From NCBI RefSeq assembly GCF_900114535.1, contig NZ_FOTK01000005.1, positions 186,001-250,000 of the forward strand: a stretch of 64,000 nucleotides of DNA, read 5' to 3'. The translations under genes were made by a program, and so were the position numbers. The notes beneath the pieces are model-generated. The model was not told the DNA's origin, made no database searches, and saw only the letters and a program-made list of their open reading frames with translations. Source of the stretch: Methylobacterium pseudosasicola. Lineage in GTDB: Bacteria > Pseudomonadota > Alphaproteobacteria > Rhizobiales > Beijerinckiaceae. Of the stretch, positions 47,901 through 55,606 are shown in pieces. Every line of letters starts with the position of its first letter. The first letter of the stretch is position 1.

Positions 47901-48195
47901 GTCCAAGGATACCGGTATAGTTTTACTATTGATCCGACGAAATCGGACCCCACCTGCGGTATCGCTCACCATCGATCCGCAAACTTGAATGTCGAAGGCG
48001 AGACCAGCGGGCGGGAAACACCCGGTCCGGCCTCGGGTTCACTCACCAGAGCCAGCGATGCGGCCTCGCCGCGACGGGGCAGGCTCGACACGCTTCGCAG
48101 ATGTCCGACGCGACACCCGGCATCCCGCGCCACGCGCGGTCCGGGTCGAGCGGCGCACACCCACCAACCCACGACACCCAGACAGGAGAGACACT

Positions 48196-48540
48196 ATGGT
48201 TGATACGGATCGCGTGACGGGCGCCGCCAAGGAATTCGTCGGCAAGGCGCAGGGCGCCGTGGGCGACCTCACCGGCTCGAAGAGCGACTCGGTCGAGGGG
48301 CGTTTTCGTGAGGCCCAGGGCTCGGCGGAAAACCTCTACGGCCAGGCCAAGGACACGGCCCGCAATGTCGCCGACGAGGCCGGCCGCTACGCCGAGGACG
48401 CCTACGAGCATGCCGGCGACTACGCCCGCCGGGGCACCCGCGCCGTGGCCCATCAGGTCGAGGAAAGCCCGATCGTCGCGCTGCTGATCGCCGGCGCCGT
48501 CGGCTACGGCCTCGCCCTGCTCATGCACGCCCGCCGCTGA
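48196..48540 (+). CDS. CsbD-like/DUF883 stress protein
   Basis: 114 aa from the ATG at 48196, with AGGAGAG upstream. The N-terminal half, VTGAAKEFVGKAQGAVGDLT, is CsbD-like. The C-terminal half resembles ElaB/YqjD (DUF883), with an amphipathic helix and a terminal membrane anchor (IVALLIAGAVGYGLALLMHA). Such proteins are abundant under general stress and in stationary phase. It is the first of four consecutive stress-type genes. Confidence 0.87.
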   Translation: MVDTDRVTGAAKEFVGKAQGAVGDLTGSKSDSVEGRFREAQGSAENLYGQAKDTARNVADEAGRYAEDAYEHAGDYARRGTRAVAHQVEESPIVALLIAGAVGYGLALLMHARR

Positions 48541-48580
48541 GCGCAGGTACCCTTTCCGATACGACGACCAGGAGTAAACA

Positions 48581-49501
48581 GTGACCGCATCCCCCAGTCT
48601 TTCGACCGCGCCGCTCGCCCATGCGAGCGATACGCGCACCGTCCTTCTCCACCAGGTGTCGTGGGGTGCGATCTTCGCGGGTGCCACCACGGCGCTGGTC
48701 GCTCAGGTGATCCTCAACATGCTCGGCGTCGGCATCGGCCTGTCGAGCGTCGGCATGAACGCCGCCGACAACCCGGCCGCCTCGACCCTCTCGGCGAGTG
48801 CCGGGATCTGGTTCGTGGCCTCGGGCATCGTCGCCTCGCTGATCGGCGGCTTCCTGGCCGGGCGGCTCTCGGGCAAGCCCGTGGGCGGCGCGGCCGGCCT
48901 GCACGGCCTGGTCTCCTGGTCGGTCACCACTCTGGTCGTCCTCTACCTGCTGACTTCGGCGGTGGGCGGCATCGTCGGCGGCGCCTTCAACGGCGTGACG
49001 GCTACGCTCGGCGGCGCTGGCAACCTCGTCGGCGGCACCGTGCAGACGGCCGCCCAGGCAGCCGCGCCCTCGCTGTCGAAGATCACGAACCCGCTTGACG
49101 GGATCGAGAGCACGGTGCGCCAGCAGGCCGCCGGCCAGGATCCGCAGGCGGCCCGCGATGCGGCCGTGGCGGCGGTTCGCGCGGTTCTGACCGGTGACCC
49201 GGCCCAGAAGGCGCAGGCCGAGACCCGCGCCGCGGATGCGCTGGCCAAGGCGCAGGGCATCCCGGCCGACCAGGCCAAGCAGCAGATCCAGGACTACGAG
49301 AAGCAGTACGACCAGGCGGTCGCCACCGCCAAGCAGAAGGCCGAGGCCGCCGCCGTCGCCACCAAGTCGGCCGCCACCCAGGGCGCCTTCTACGCCGCCC
49401 TAGCGCTGATCCTCGGCGCGCTCGCTGCCTTCCTGGGCGGTCGCCTCGGCGCCCCGAAGACCGAGACCCTGGTCGATTCCTACGGCACCCGCCGCGCCTG
49501 A
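48581..49501 (+). CDS. Membrane protein, PhnA-like/YrzE-type
   Basis: 306 aa from the GTG at 48581. Four hydrophobic segments: three in the first half (WGAIFAGATTALVAQVILNM, WFVASGIVASLIGGFLAG, VTTLVVLYLLTSAVGGIVGG) and one near the C-terminus (FYAALALILGALAAFLGGRL). Between them is an Ala/Gln/Lys-rich soluble helical stretch (about residues 160-270), probably coiled coil. It resembles alphaproteobacterial 'PhnA-like' membrane proteins of unknown role found with stress genes. Confidence 0.75.
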   Translation: MTASPSLSTAPLAHASDTRTVLLHQVSWGAIFAGATTALVAQVILNMLGVGIGLSSVGMNAADNPAASTLSASAGIWFVASGIVASLIGGFLAGRLSGKPVGGAAGLHGLVSWSVTTLVVLYLLTSAVGGIVGGAFNGVTATLGGAGNLVGGTVQTAAQAAAPSLSKITNPLDGIESTVRQQAAGQDPQAARDAAVAAVRAVLTGDPAQKAQAETRAADALAKAQGIPADQAKQQIQDYEKQYDQAVATAKQKAEAAAVATKSAATQGAFYAALALILGALAAFLGGRLGAPKTETLVDSYGTRRA

Positions 49502-49597
49502 GACCCGCGATCCCCGCGCGCTCTGCGCGGGGGTCCCTCGACCGGCGGCCGGATCCCGATCCCGTCGCTTTCCCTGTCGCCTCCACGGAGAACCCCG

Positions 49598-49702
49598 ATG
49601 ATCCGCAAGCTCCTCACTATCTTCGTCCTGCCGAAGCTGATCGCCTATGTCGGCCGCCGCTTCGCCGGCCGGTCCGCCGCCCCGTCGCGCCGCCCCCGCT
49701 AA
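49598..49702 (+). CDS. Very small basic peptide ORF
   Basis: 34 aa, hydrophobic first half (MIRKLLTIFVLPKLIAYVGR) and basic tail (RSAAPSRRPR). GGAG lies 6-7 bp upstream of the ATG. It sits in the 280-bp gap between the membrane protein and YidB genes in the same orientation. The composition suits a membrane-associated micro-protein. There is no family evidence. Confidence 0.45.
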   Translation: MIRKLLTIFVLPKLIAYVGRRFAGRSAAPSRRPR

Positions 49703-49781
49703 GCCCTTTCGCGGGCCCCGGAATCCGCCGACCGGGGCCCGGCAGCGAACCGATTTCGGTGGAGACCGGATAGGACACGCC

Positions 49782-50270
49782 ATGAGCAAGGGTTACCCCT
49801 CGATGACCGCGCTGCTGGGCCTGCTGGCCGTGGCCGGCTACCAGAACCGCGACAAGCTCGCCGAGCTGCTGAAGGGCCACGATCACGGGACCAGCCCGTC
49901 CCCCGTCCCGTCCGTGCCGAATTCCGCCCATACGAGCGGGACAGGCAGCAGCGACACCTTTTCCCGCCTGGGCGGCTTGCTCGGCGGTGCCGGGACGGCC
50001 GGGGTCGGCGGCCTGATCGCCAGCGGCCTCAGCGAGCTCGTCGATCACTTCACCAAGGGCGGCCACGGCGAGACCGCCGCCTCGTGGATCAATCACGGCG
50101 CCAACCGCGACATCCCCGAGAGCGACCTCGAACGCGCCATCGGACCCGAGACCCTCGACCACCTGACGCAGCAGACAGGGCTCAGCCGGGCCGCCCTTCT
50201 CGCGCGCCTGTCCCGCGAGCTGCCCGCGGCGGTCGACCGCTACTCGCCCGACGGCCGCCTGCCGACCTGA
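49782..50270 (+). CDS. YidB family protein (DUF937)
   Basis: 162 aa. N-terminal helix MTALLGLLAVAGYQNRDKLA, a Ser/Pro-rich linker, and a C-terminal DUF937/YidB domain (SWINHGANRDIPESDLERAI and LSRAALLARLSRELPAAVDR). Function of the family is unclear. It is often found with CsbD-type stress genes, as here. Confidence 0.86.
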   Translation: MSKGYPSMTALLGLLAVAGYQNRDKLAELLKGHDHGTSPSPVPSVPNSAHTSGTGSSDTFSRLGGLLGGAGTAGVGGLIASGLSELVDHFTKGGHGETAASWINHGANRDIPESDLERAIGPETLDHLTQQTGLSRAALLARLSRELPAAVDRYSPDGRLPT

Positions 50271-50348
50271 CGGCGTTGACAGGGGCGTCCGCAGGCCTCA
50301 CCTCCGGGTCGTAACGGCCGGGTGTGATTCTGGCCTGCGAGACGAGTC

Positions 50349-51299
50349 ATGGCGAGCGAAGCAGCGACGCGGCCCATCGTGTTCATCGACGGCGAGGCCG
50401 GCACCACCGGCCTCGGCATCCGCGAGCGCCTGGAGCGCGACGGCCGCGTCGCCCTGCGCAGCATCGCGCCTGAGCACCGGAAGGATCCGGAGGCGAAGCG
50501 TGCCCTGCTGGCCGAGGTCGACCTCGCCGTCCTATGCCTGCCGGACGACGCCGCCAAGGAAACGGTGGCGCTCGCCGACAGCCTGCCCGGCGGCGGCCCG
50601 CGGATCCTCGACGCCAGCACCGCCCACCGGGTCGCCTCCGGCTGGACCTACGGCTTCCCGGAGATGACCCGGGAGCAGGGCACCGCCGTGGCCCGCGCCC
50701 GGCGGGTGGCCAATCCCGGCTGCTACCCCACCGGCGGCATCGCGCTGCTGCGGCCCCTGGTCGAGGCCGGCCTGATCCCGGCGGATTTCCCGATCAGCGT
50801 CAACGCGGTCAGCGGCTATAGCGGTGGCGGCAAGGCCATGATCGAGGATTACGAGCGGGGCAGCGCGGCGCCGTTCCTGCTTTACGGCCTCGGCTTCGCC
50901 CACAAGCACGTGCCGGAATTGCAGCGCTACAGCGGGCTCACCCGGCGGCCGATCTTCGTGCCGTCGGTGGGCAATTTCCGCCAGGGCATGCTGGTGAGCG
51001 TGCCGCTCCACCTCGACGCGCTGCCGGGCAAGCCCGCGGCCGGCGACCTGGAGGCGGCCCTGCGCGACTGGTATGCCGGCCAGCCCCTGGTCCAGGTTGT
51101 GACCGGCGCCGAGGCCGGCGCGCACCGCGAGAAGATCACGCCCGAGGATCTCAACGACACCGACCGGCTGGAATTGCGGGTGTTCGGCTCGTCCGAGCAC
51201 GGGCAGGCGGTGCTGGTGGCGCGCCTCGACAATCTCGGCAAGGGCGCCTCCGGGGCGGCGGTGCAGAATCTCGGGCTGATGCTCGGGCTCGACGCCTGA
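50349..51299 (+). CDS. argC: N-acetyl-gamma-glutamyl-phosphate reductase (type 2)
   Basis: 316 aa, the short (type 2) ArgC form. The start [20 protein letters not shown] carries the NADP-binding loop. [20 protein letters not shown] contains the catalytic Cys, and [15 protein letters not shown] contains the catalytic His region. It performs the third step of arginine biosynthesis, reducing N-acetylglutamyl phosphate. It stands alone, separated from other arginine genes. Confidence 0.95.
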   Translation: MASEAATRPIVFIDGEAGTTGLGIRERLERDGRVALRSIAPEHRKDPEAKRALLAEVDLAVLCLPDDAAKETVALADSLPGGGPRILDASTAHRVASGWTYGFPEMTREQGTAVARARRVANPGCYPTGGIALLRPLVEAGLIPADFPISVNAVSGYSGGGKAMIEDYERGSAAPFLLYGLGFAHKHVPELQRYSGLTRRPIFVPSVGNFRQGMLVSVPLHLDALPGKPAAGDLEAALRDWYAGQPLVQVVTGAEAGAHREKITPEDLNDTDRLELRVFGSSEHGQAVLVARLDNLGKGASGAAVQNLGLMLGLDA

Positions 51300-51314
51300 T
51301 TGTTCGCCGCATCC

Positions 51315-51343
51315 GGGAATAACCGGGGCGGCGGGGCGGTTCT
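51315..51343 (+). promoter_or_regulatory. Putative ECF-sigma promoter, copy 1 (sigma gene)
   Basis: GGGAATAAC (51315-51323), 14 bp, GGTTCT (51338-51343). The same two boxes at the same spacing precede the LuxR gene at 52813. Position about 75 bp upstream of the sigma gene fits an autoregulated promoter. Confidence 0.6.
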
Positions 51344-51418
51344 CTGATCTCGGGGCGCGGAGCTGCGGGGTGAGCGGCCGATGGCGGCGCAGGAGATGAA
51401 TCCGGAGGGCGGCGGCGC

Positions 51419-51961
51419 ATGACGACGCTCGCCCGTGCGCGTTTCAGCCAATTGGTCCTGCCCCGCCTCGACGAGGGCTACCGGCTCGCGCACTGGCTCA
51501 CCGGCAACGCCACCGACGCCGAGGACGTGATGCAGGAGGCGTGTCTGCGCGCCTACCGGGCGATCGAGACTTTTGCGGAGGGCAATGCCCGGGCGTGGTT
51601 CCTGACCATCGTCCGCAACACCGGCTATTCGTGGCTGCAGCGGCATCGGCCCCGGGCGGTGATCTTCGCCGAGGATCTCGCCCCGGAGGCCCGGGCCGCC
51701 CTGGATGCCGGGAGCGTGCTCGCCGAGGCGCCGGAGACCCCCGAGGCCGCCCTCATCGCCCGCGACGAGGCCGGGCGGCTCACCGGGGCGATCGAGGCGC
51801 TGCCGGTCCCGTTCCGGGAGGCGCTGGTCCTGCGGGAATATCACGGCCTCGGCTACCGGGAGATCGCCGAGGTGACGAGCGTGCCGATCGGGACCGTGAT
51901 GTCGCGGCTGGCGCGGGCGCGCCAGCACCTGCTCGAACGGCTCGCGAAGGACGGGCGATGA
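51419..51961 (+). CDS. RNA polymerase sigma factor, ECF family
   Basis: 180 aa. Region 2: WLTGNATDAEDVMQEACLRA and FAEGNARAWFLTIVRNTGYS. Region 4: PFREALVLREYHGLGYREIA and SVPIGTVMSRLARARQHLLE. Overall RpoE-like. It is coupled by ATGA to a membrane anti-sigma gene, so it should be held inactive at the membrane until a cell-envelope or chemical cue. The element at 51315 is probably its own promoter. Confidence 0.93.
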   Translation: MTTLARARFSQLVLPRLDEGYRLAHWLTGNATDAEDVMQEACLRAYRAIETFAEGNARAWFLTIVRNTGYSWLQRHRPRAVIFAEDLAPEARAALDAGSVLAEAPETPEAALIARDEAGRLTGAIEALPVPFREALVLREYHGLGYREIAEVTSVPIGTVMSRLARARQHLLERLAKDGR

Positions 51962-52728
51962 CCGACGACGACGAAACCCTCCTGCTGCTGAGCGCCTACG
52001 TCGACGGCGAGCTGTCGCCGGGCGAAGTGCTGGCCATGGAGCGCCGGCTCGCGGCCGAGCCGGACCTGCGCGCGCTGGCCGAGCGCCTACGCGGCCTCTC
52101 CGGCGCCGTGCGGACCACCCTGGCGGAGGTCCCGGCCCCCGAGAGTCTGCGCGGGCGGATCATCCAGCAGGTCGGCTTCGCCGATCCGGAGCCCCGCCGC
52201 TCCCGGTTCGGGTCCTGGCCGGCGCTCGCCGCGACTCTGCTGATCGGCGCGGCCCTCGGCGCGTCGGTCGGGGGCGGGCTGAGCCTGCCCGGGACCACCG
52301 AGGCCCCCAACCCGATCGGCGAGGCCGTGCTGGCCGGCCATCTGCGGGGTCTCGCCGCGCCGCAGCCCTTCGACATCGCCTCCGCCGACGGGCATGTGGT
52401 CAAGCCGTGGTTCAACGGCCGCACCACCATCGCCCCCGACGCCCCCGACCTCTCCGAACGGGGCTCCCCCCTGATCGGCGGCCGGATCGACATCGTCGAG
52501 GGCAAGCCGGTGCCGACCCTGGTCTATCGCCACGACCGGCACGTGATCAGCGTCACGGTGGTGCCGGCGACCAGTGGCGCACCGCCCGGCGAGGAGCGCC
52601 GGGACGGGACATTCATCGAGCGGTGGGAGGCCGGCGACCTCACCTACTGGGCGGTGTCGGACCTCAACGCCCGGGACCTGCGCGGCTTCGTCGAGCTGTA
52701 CCGCACCCGGACCGCCCGGCCGCGCTGA
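51958..52728 (+). CDS. Membrane-bound anti-sigma factor
   Basis: 256 aa from the ATG at 51958, overlapping the sigma stop. The N-terminal anti-sigma segment is LLSAYVDGELSPGEVLAMER. The HxxxCxxC zinc motif of ZAS proteins is absent. One membrane segment lies at about residues 85-107 (WPALAATLLIGAALGASVGG), followed by a periplasmic domain with PWFNGRTTIAPDAPDL and DLTYWAVSDLNARDLRGFVE. It probably sequesters the adjacent sigma factor and releases it on an envelope signal. Confidence 0.9.
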   Translation: MTDDDETLLLLSAYVDGELSPGEVLAMERRLAAEPDLRALAERLRGLSGAVRTTLAEVPAPESLRGRIIQQVGFADPEPRRSRFGSWPALAATLLIGAALGASVGGGLSLPGTTEAPNPIGEAVLAGHLRGLAAPQPFDIASADGHVVKPWFNGRTTIAPDAPDLSERGSPLIGGRIDIVEGKPVPTLVYRHDRHVISVTVVPATSGAPPGEERRDGTFIERWEAGDLTYWAVSDLNARDLRGFVELYRTRTARPR

Positions 52729-52746
52729 CGAATTTTTGCCCGGCCC

Positions 52747-52775
52747 GGGAATAACGGCGCGGGGGCTCGGGTTCT
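52747..52775 (+). promoter_or_regulatory. Putative ECF-sigma promoter, copy 2 (LuxR gene)
   Basis: GGGAATAAC (52747-52755), 14 bp, GGTTCT (52770-52775), identical boxes and spacing to 51315-51343. It starts 18 bp after the anti-sigma stop and about 37 bp before the GTG at 52813. It suggests the LuxR gene is a target of the adjacent sigma factor. Confidence 0.6.
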
Positions 52776-52812
52776 TCACCCGTCAACCGCATCGATCCGA
52801 CGAGGGCCGCGC

Positions 52813-53496
52813 GTGATTGCCATCTCCGACCGAGACACGCGCCCGGCCTGCGGGTTCGGCGCGCCACGATCCGCCCCCGACCCGGTCCCGGTGGAGGCCG
52901 CGCTTCACCTCCTGATCGAGCATTTCGAGCAGGGCGTGGCGGTGACCGACCGGTCCGGGCGCGCGCTGTTCCTGAACCGCGCCGCGCAGGACCTGATCCG
53001 CAAGGGCCTGCTGCGCCTCCAGAACGGATGCCTGTGCAGCGGATCGCCCGAGCACGGCGCGGCGATCGCCCGGCTCATCGCCCGCTGCGCCATCGGCGCC
53101 GGCTGCTGCGTCCGGCTTGCGGGCGACAGCGGCACGCTGCTGATCGCCGCCTGCGCGATCCCCAGCAACGCCGTGCTCCTGCGCGTCCTCGATCCGGCTT
53201 CCGCGCCGCTGCCGGACCCGGGCGTGCTGCAGGACCAGTTCGGCTTCACCCCCGCCGAGGCGGCGCTCGCCACCGACATCCTGGCCGGGAACGACCTCGC
53301 GGCGAGCGCGGCCCGGCGCCGGATCACCCTGCACACCGCCCGCGCGCATCTGCGCCGCCTGTTCGAGAAGACCGGCACCCGCCGGCAGGCCGAGCTGATG
53401 CGCCTCCTGCTGCTGTGCCCGCTTCCTATCCCGGTCGCCGCCCGCGCCTGTACAGGGCCGGTCGAATTTAAATCCCGCCCTTGCTCAAATGAGTGA
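52813..53496 (+). CDS. LuxR-type HTH regulator with PAS-like N-terminus
   Basis: 227 aa from the GTG at 52813. Residues 28-70 (LLIEHFEQGVAVTDRSGRAL) resemble a PAS-like sensor fold. The C-terminal HTH reads FGFTPAEAALATDILAGNDL, then ITLHTARAHLRRLFEKTGTR. It is probably transcribed from the ECF-type element at 52747 and so acts as a second tier of the sigma response. The cysteine-rich middle (NGCLCSG, ARCAIGAGCC) could be redox-sensitive, an inference only. Confidence 0.82.
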   Translation: MIAISDRDTRPACGFGAPRSAPDPVPVEAALHLLIEHFEQGVAVTDRSGRALFLNRAAQDLIRKGLLRLQNGCLCSGSPEHGAAIARLIARCAIGAGCCVRLAGDSGTLLIAACAIPSNAVLLRVLDPASAPLPDPGVLQDQFGFTPAEAALATDILAGNDLAASAARRRITLHTARAHLRRLFEKTGTRRQAELMRLLLLCPLPIPVAARACTGPVEFKSRPCSNE

Positions 53497-53579
53497 TGCG
53501 GGATTTTTGAAATAGAACGACGCTCCACCTCGTGGATACGCGATACGAAATCCGTATTCGTTCAGGAGGAGCGCGGGCC

Positions 53580-53807
53580 ATGATTGTGGAGATCCTGAAA
53601 TCCATTCAGACCCGGCGCGCGGCGGCACGGAATTACCGCATCCTCTCGGCCCTGGACGACACGGTGCTGTTCGATGTCGGCCTCGACCGGCGCACCCTGC
53701 GCACCTTCTGCGACAACGGCTGCAGCGATCACGCCCCCATCGGTGGCAAAGCGGCCCCGGTGCCGGCGGTCCTGATGCCCGGCGGCCTCACACCCGCGTT
53801 GCGCTGA
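53580..53807 (+). CDS. DUF1127-like small protein
   Basis: 75 aa from the ATG at 53580, preceded by CAGGAGGAG. The core ARNYRILSALDDTVLFDVGLDR matches the DUF1127 helix (usually RELxxLDDRxLxDIGL). Such proteins bind RNA or affect phosphate and stress physiology in alphaproteobacteria. The C-terminal tail is unusual: Cys-containing (FCDNGCSDH) and Pro/Gly-rich. A 214-bp gap to the next gene contains GGGAACGG-type sequence but no clear site. Confidence 0.75.
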   Translation: MIVEILKSIQTRRAAARNYRILSALDDTVLFDVGLDRRTLRTFCDNGCSDHAPIGGKAAPVPAVLMPGGLTPALR

Positions 53808-54021
53808 AGCCCATCCGGCCCGGAGGCGCTTGCCGATGGCGATTCTGTCCGCTTGGAGCCGTTCCCGATCACATTGCAACCGGGAACGGCTCTAAGTCCT
53901 TGATGCGACGCGCTCGCTTACGCCGAATCGGTATCCACTTCGGCGACGAGTGCTCTAGTGGCGCGGGACGATCGCCATCGACTTCGGTACAGGATCTTCC
54001 GGCGGGAAGGATCCAGGGGCG

Positions 54022-55365
54022 ATGGACGCGGCACACGGCGGTACGGACGACCTCATCGACCTGGCGGCGGGACGGCCCTGGTACCGCCTAGATGCCGAGG
54101 CGCGACACCCCGACCCCACCGGTACCGTCCGGCTGCAGGTCGATCTCGGCCTGCGCTTCCCGATCCACGCCGTCGCGGGTGCCGGAGACTCTCCCGGCCT
54201 CGCCGTCTCGGACGACGGACAGGTCTGGTCGGAACCCGCCCTCACAGCGAGCCCGGACGGGGAGGGGGCGGCATTGGTCGAGCCCGGGGAGGGCGCCTGG
54301 GCGCGCTATCTCCGCCTGAGCCTTCCCGCCGGGCACGACGTGTCGGCCGTCCGGGTCTGGTGCGGGCGGGCGTCGTTCGACCTGATCACCCTGCGTCACG
54401 TCCTGGGCGCGTCCTTCGACATGGCCGGCGAGCGGCCGGGGACCAACCCCTACGTCACCTACAGCCTCGTCAGCGCCGTGCGACCCCGGTCGCGCGCGCT
54501 GGTGGGGATCGCGCTCTACGAATGCGGCGCCTTCGGCAATTGCCTGATCCAGTGCCTGCTGGCCATCGGCATCGCCCGCAACCTCAACCTCAAGACGATC
54601 AAGCTCCCAGCCGCCAACCGCAGCGAGGTGATCGCCCTGTCCGGCCCCGTGACGCTCGGCGGCATAACCTTCATCCCGGGCTCGGAGCCGCTGCCGGCGG
54701 ACGGGTCCTACCTGTCGGGGATGTATTTCGACCTCGGGATCCAGCGGCTCGCCGGCACGCTGGGCTCGGAGGAGACGAGGGAGATCGTGCGGACCTATAT
54801 CCGACCGCTGTTCAACCGGCTGCCGGCGCGGATCCCCGAGAAGCCCGAGGACGAGCTCCTCATCCATATCCGCTCGGGCGACATCTTCGGCACCTGGGTC
54901 GCGCCGCAATACCCGCAGCCGCCGCTGGCCTTCTACCGGATGGTCATCGACCGCCTGCTGGCGGAAGGGCGGATCGCGTCGATCAAGCTGGTGTTCGAGA
55001 ACCGGCTCAACCCGGTGATCCCGGCGCTGGAAGCCTGGATCACGGCGCGGGGCGTGCCGTTCTCCACCCAGAGCGGCGCGCTGACGGACGACGTCGCGGC
55101 GCTGATGAACGGGCGCTACCTCGTGTTCGGGCTGGGCACCTTCGGCCCCGGGGTGTGCCAGCTCTCGGACCGGATCGAGCAGGTGTTCTACTTCGCCTCC
55201 GGCTGGCCGCAGCACTTCAAGAGCATCCCGACCATCGGTACCGTGATCGAGGTGCTGGACGTGGCCGGCGGCTACACCAAGGTCGGCGAGTGGGACAACT
55301 CACCGGAGCGGCGCGCGCTGATGCTCGACTACCCGATCGAGAACCTCGCCTTCGACGACGCCTGA
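54022..55365 (+). CDS. Glycosyltransferase-like protein with N-terminal discoidin-like domain
   Basis: 447 aa from the ATG at 54022. Residues about 5-125 look like a discoidin/F5-8C-type beta-sandwich (VRLQVDLGLRFPIHAVAGAG, WARYLRLSLPAGHDVSAVRV). The rest resembles a fucosyltransferase-type GT, with EDELLIHIRSGDIFGTWVAP holding the HIRxGD nucleotide-sugar motif and GALTDDVAALMNGRYLVFGL. It probably adds a sugar to a surface glycan. The next gene carries the same kind of domain at its C-terminus. Confidence 0.72.
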   Translation: MDAAHGGTDDLIDLAAGRPWYRLDAEARHPDPTGTVRLQVDLGLRFPIHAVAGAGDSPGLAVSDDGQVWSEPALTASPDGEGAALVEPGEGAWARYLRLSLPAGHDVSAVRVWCGRASFDLITLRHVLGASFDMAGERPGTNPYVTYSLVSAVRPRSRALVGIALYECGAFGNCLIQCLLAIGIARNLNLKTIKLPAANRSEVIALSGPVTLGGITFIPGSEPLPADGSYLSGMYFDLGIQRLAGTLGSEETREIVRTYIRPLFNRLPARIPEKPEDELLIHIRSGDIFGTWVAPQYPQPPLAFYRMVIDRLLAEGRIASIKLVFENRLNPVIPALEAWITARGVPFSTQSGALTDDVAALMNGRYLVFGLGTFGPGVCQLSDRIEQVFYFASGWPQHFKSIPTIGTVIEVLDVAGGYTKVGEWDNSPERRALMLDYPIENLAFDDA

Positions 55366-55452
55366 CGCCGCCCTTGCCGAAGGCGGGAAACTCGGTGACA
55401 AGCGCGCAAGAAACCTTGAGTCGGTCCTGCACGCCGAAAAAAATCCTGGATT

Positions 55453-55560
55453 CAAAAGGTCTTCGACCTTTTGCGGGTCCAGGGCGGAGCCCTGGTGTCG
55501 GGCTTCGCCCGATGCATCGGGGCTCCGCCCCGAACCCCGCCAAAGGGCTCGGCCCTTTGG
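55453..55560. repeat. Block of five consecutive perfect hairpins
   Basis: Five back-to-back stem-loops, all with 3-nt loops: CAAAAGGTC/GACCTTTTG (55453-55473), CCAGGGC/GCCCTGG (55479-55495), TCGGGC/GCCCGA (55498-55512), CGGGGC/GCCCCG (55518-55532), CCAAAGGGC/GCCCTTTGG (55540-55560). It fills the gap between two glycan genes. It may end transcription or protect mRNA, or be a mobile palindrome cluster. Confidence 0.93.
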
Positions 55561-55606
55561 AATCCCGGTCTTGCCGGTGCGCCGATCGACGGCTGGGAGG
55601 ATCGAT

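Noticed and set aside
45807..47972. 721-codon minus-strand frame
   Set aside because: Antisense to the PAS-LuxR regulator and runs through a palindromic repeat; composition is not protein-like.
48012..48036. EcfG promoter before the CsbD gene (GGAAAC...GGTTC)
   Set aside because: The -35 reads GGAAA instead of GGAAC and the -10 lacks CGTT at the right distance; too weak to list.
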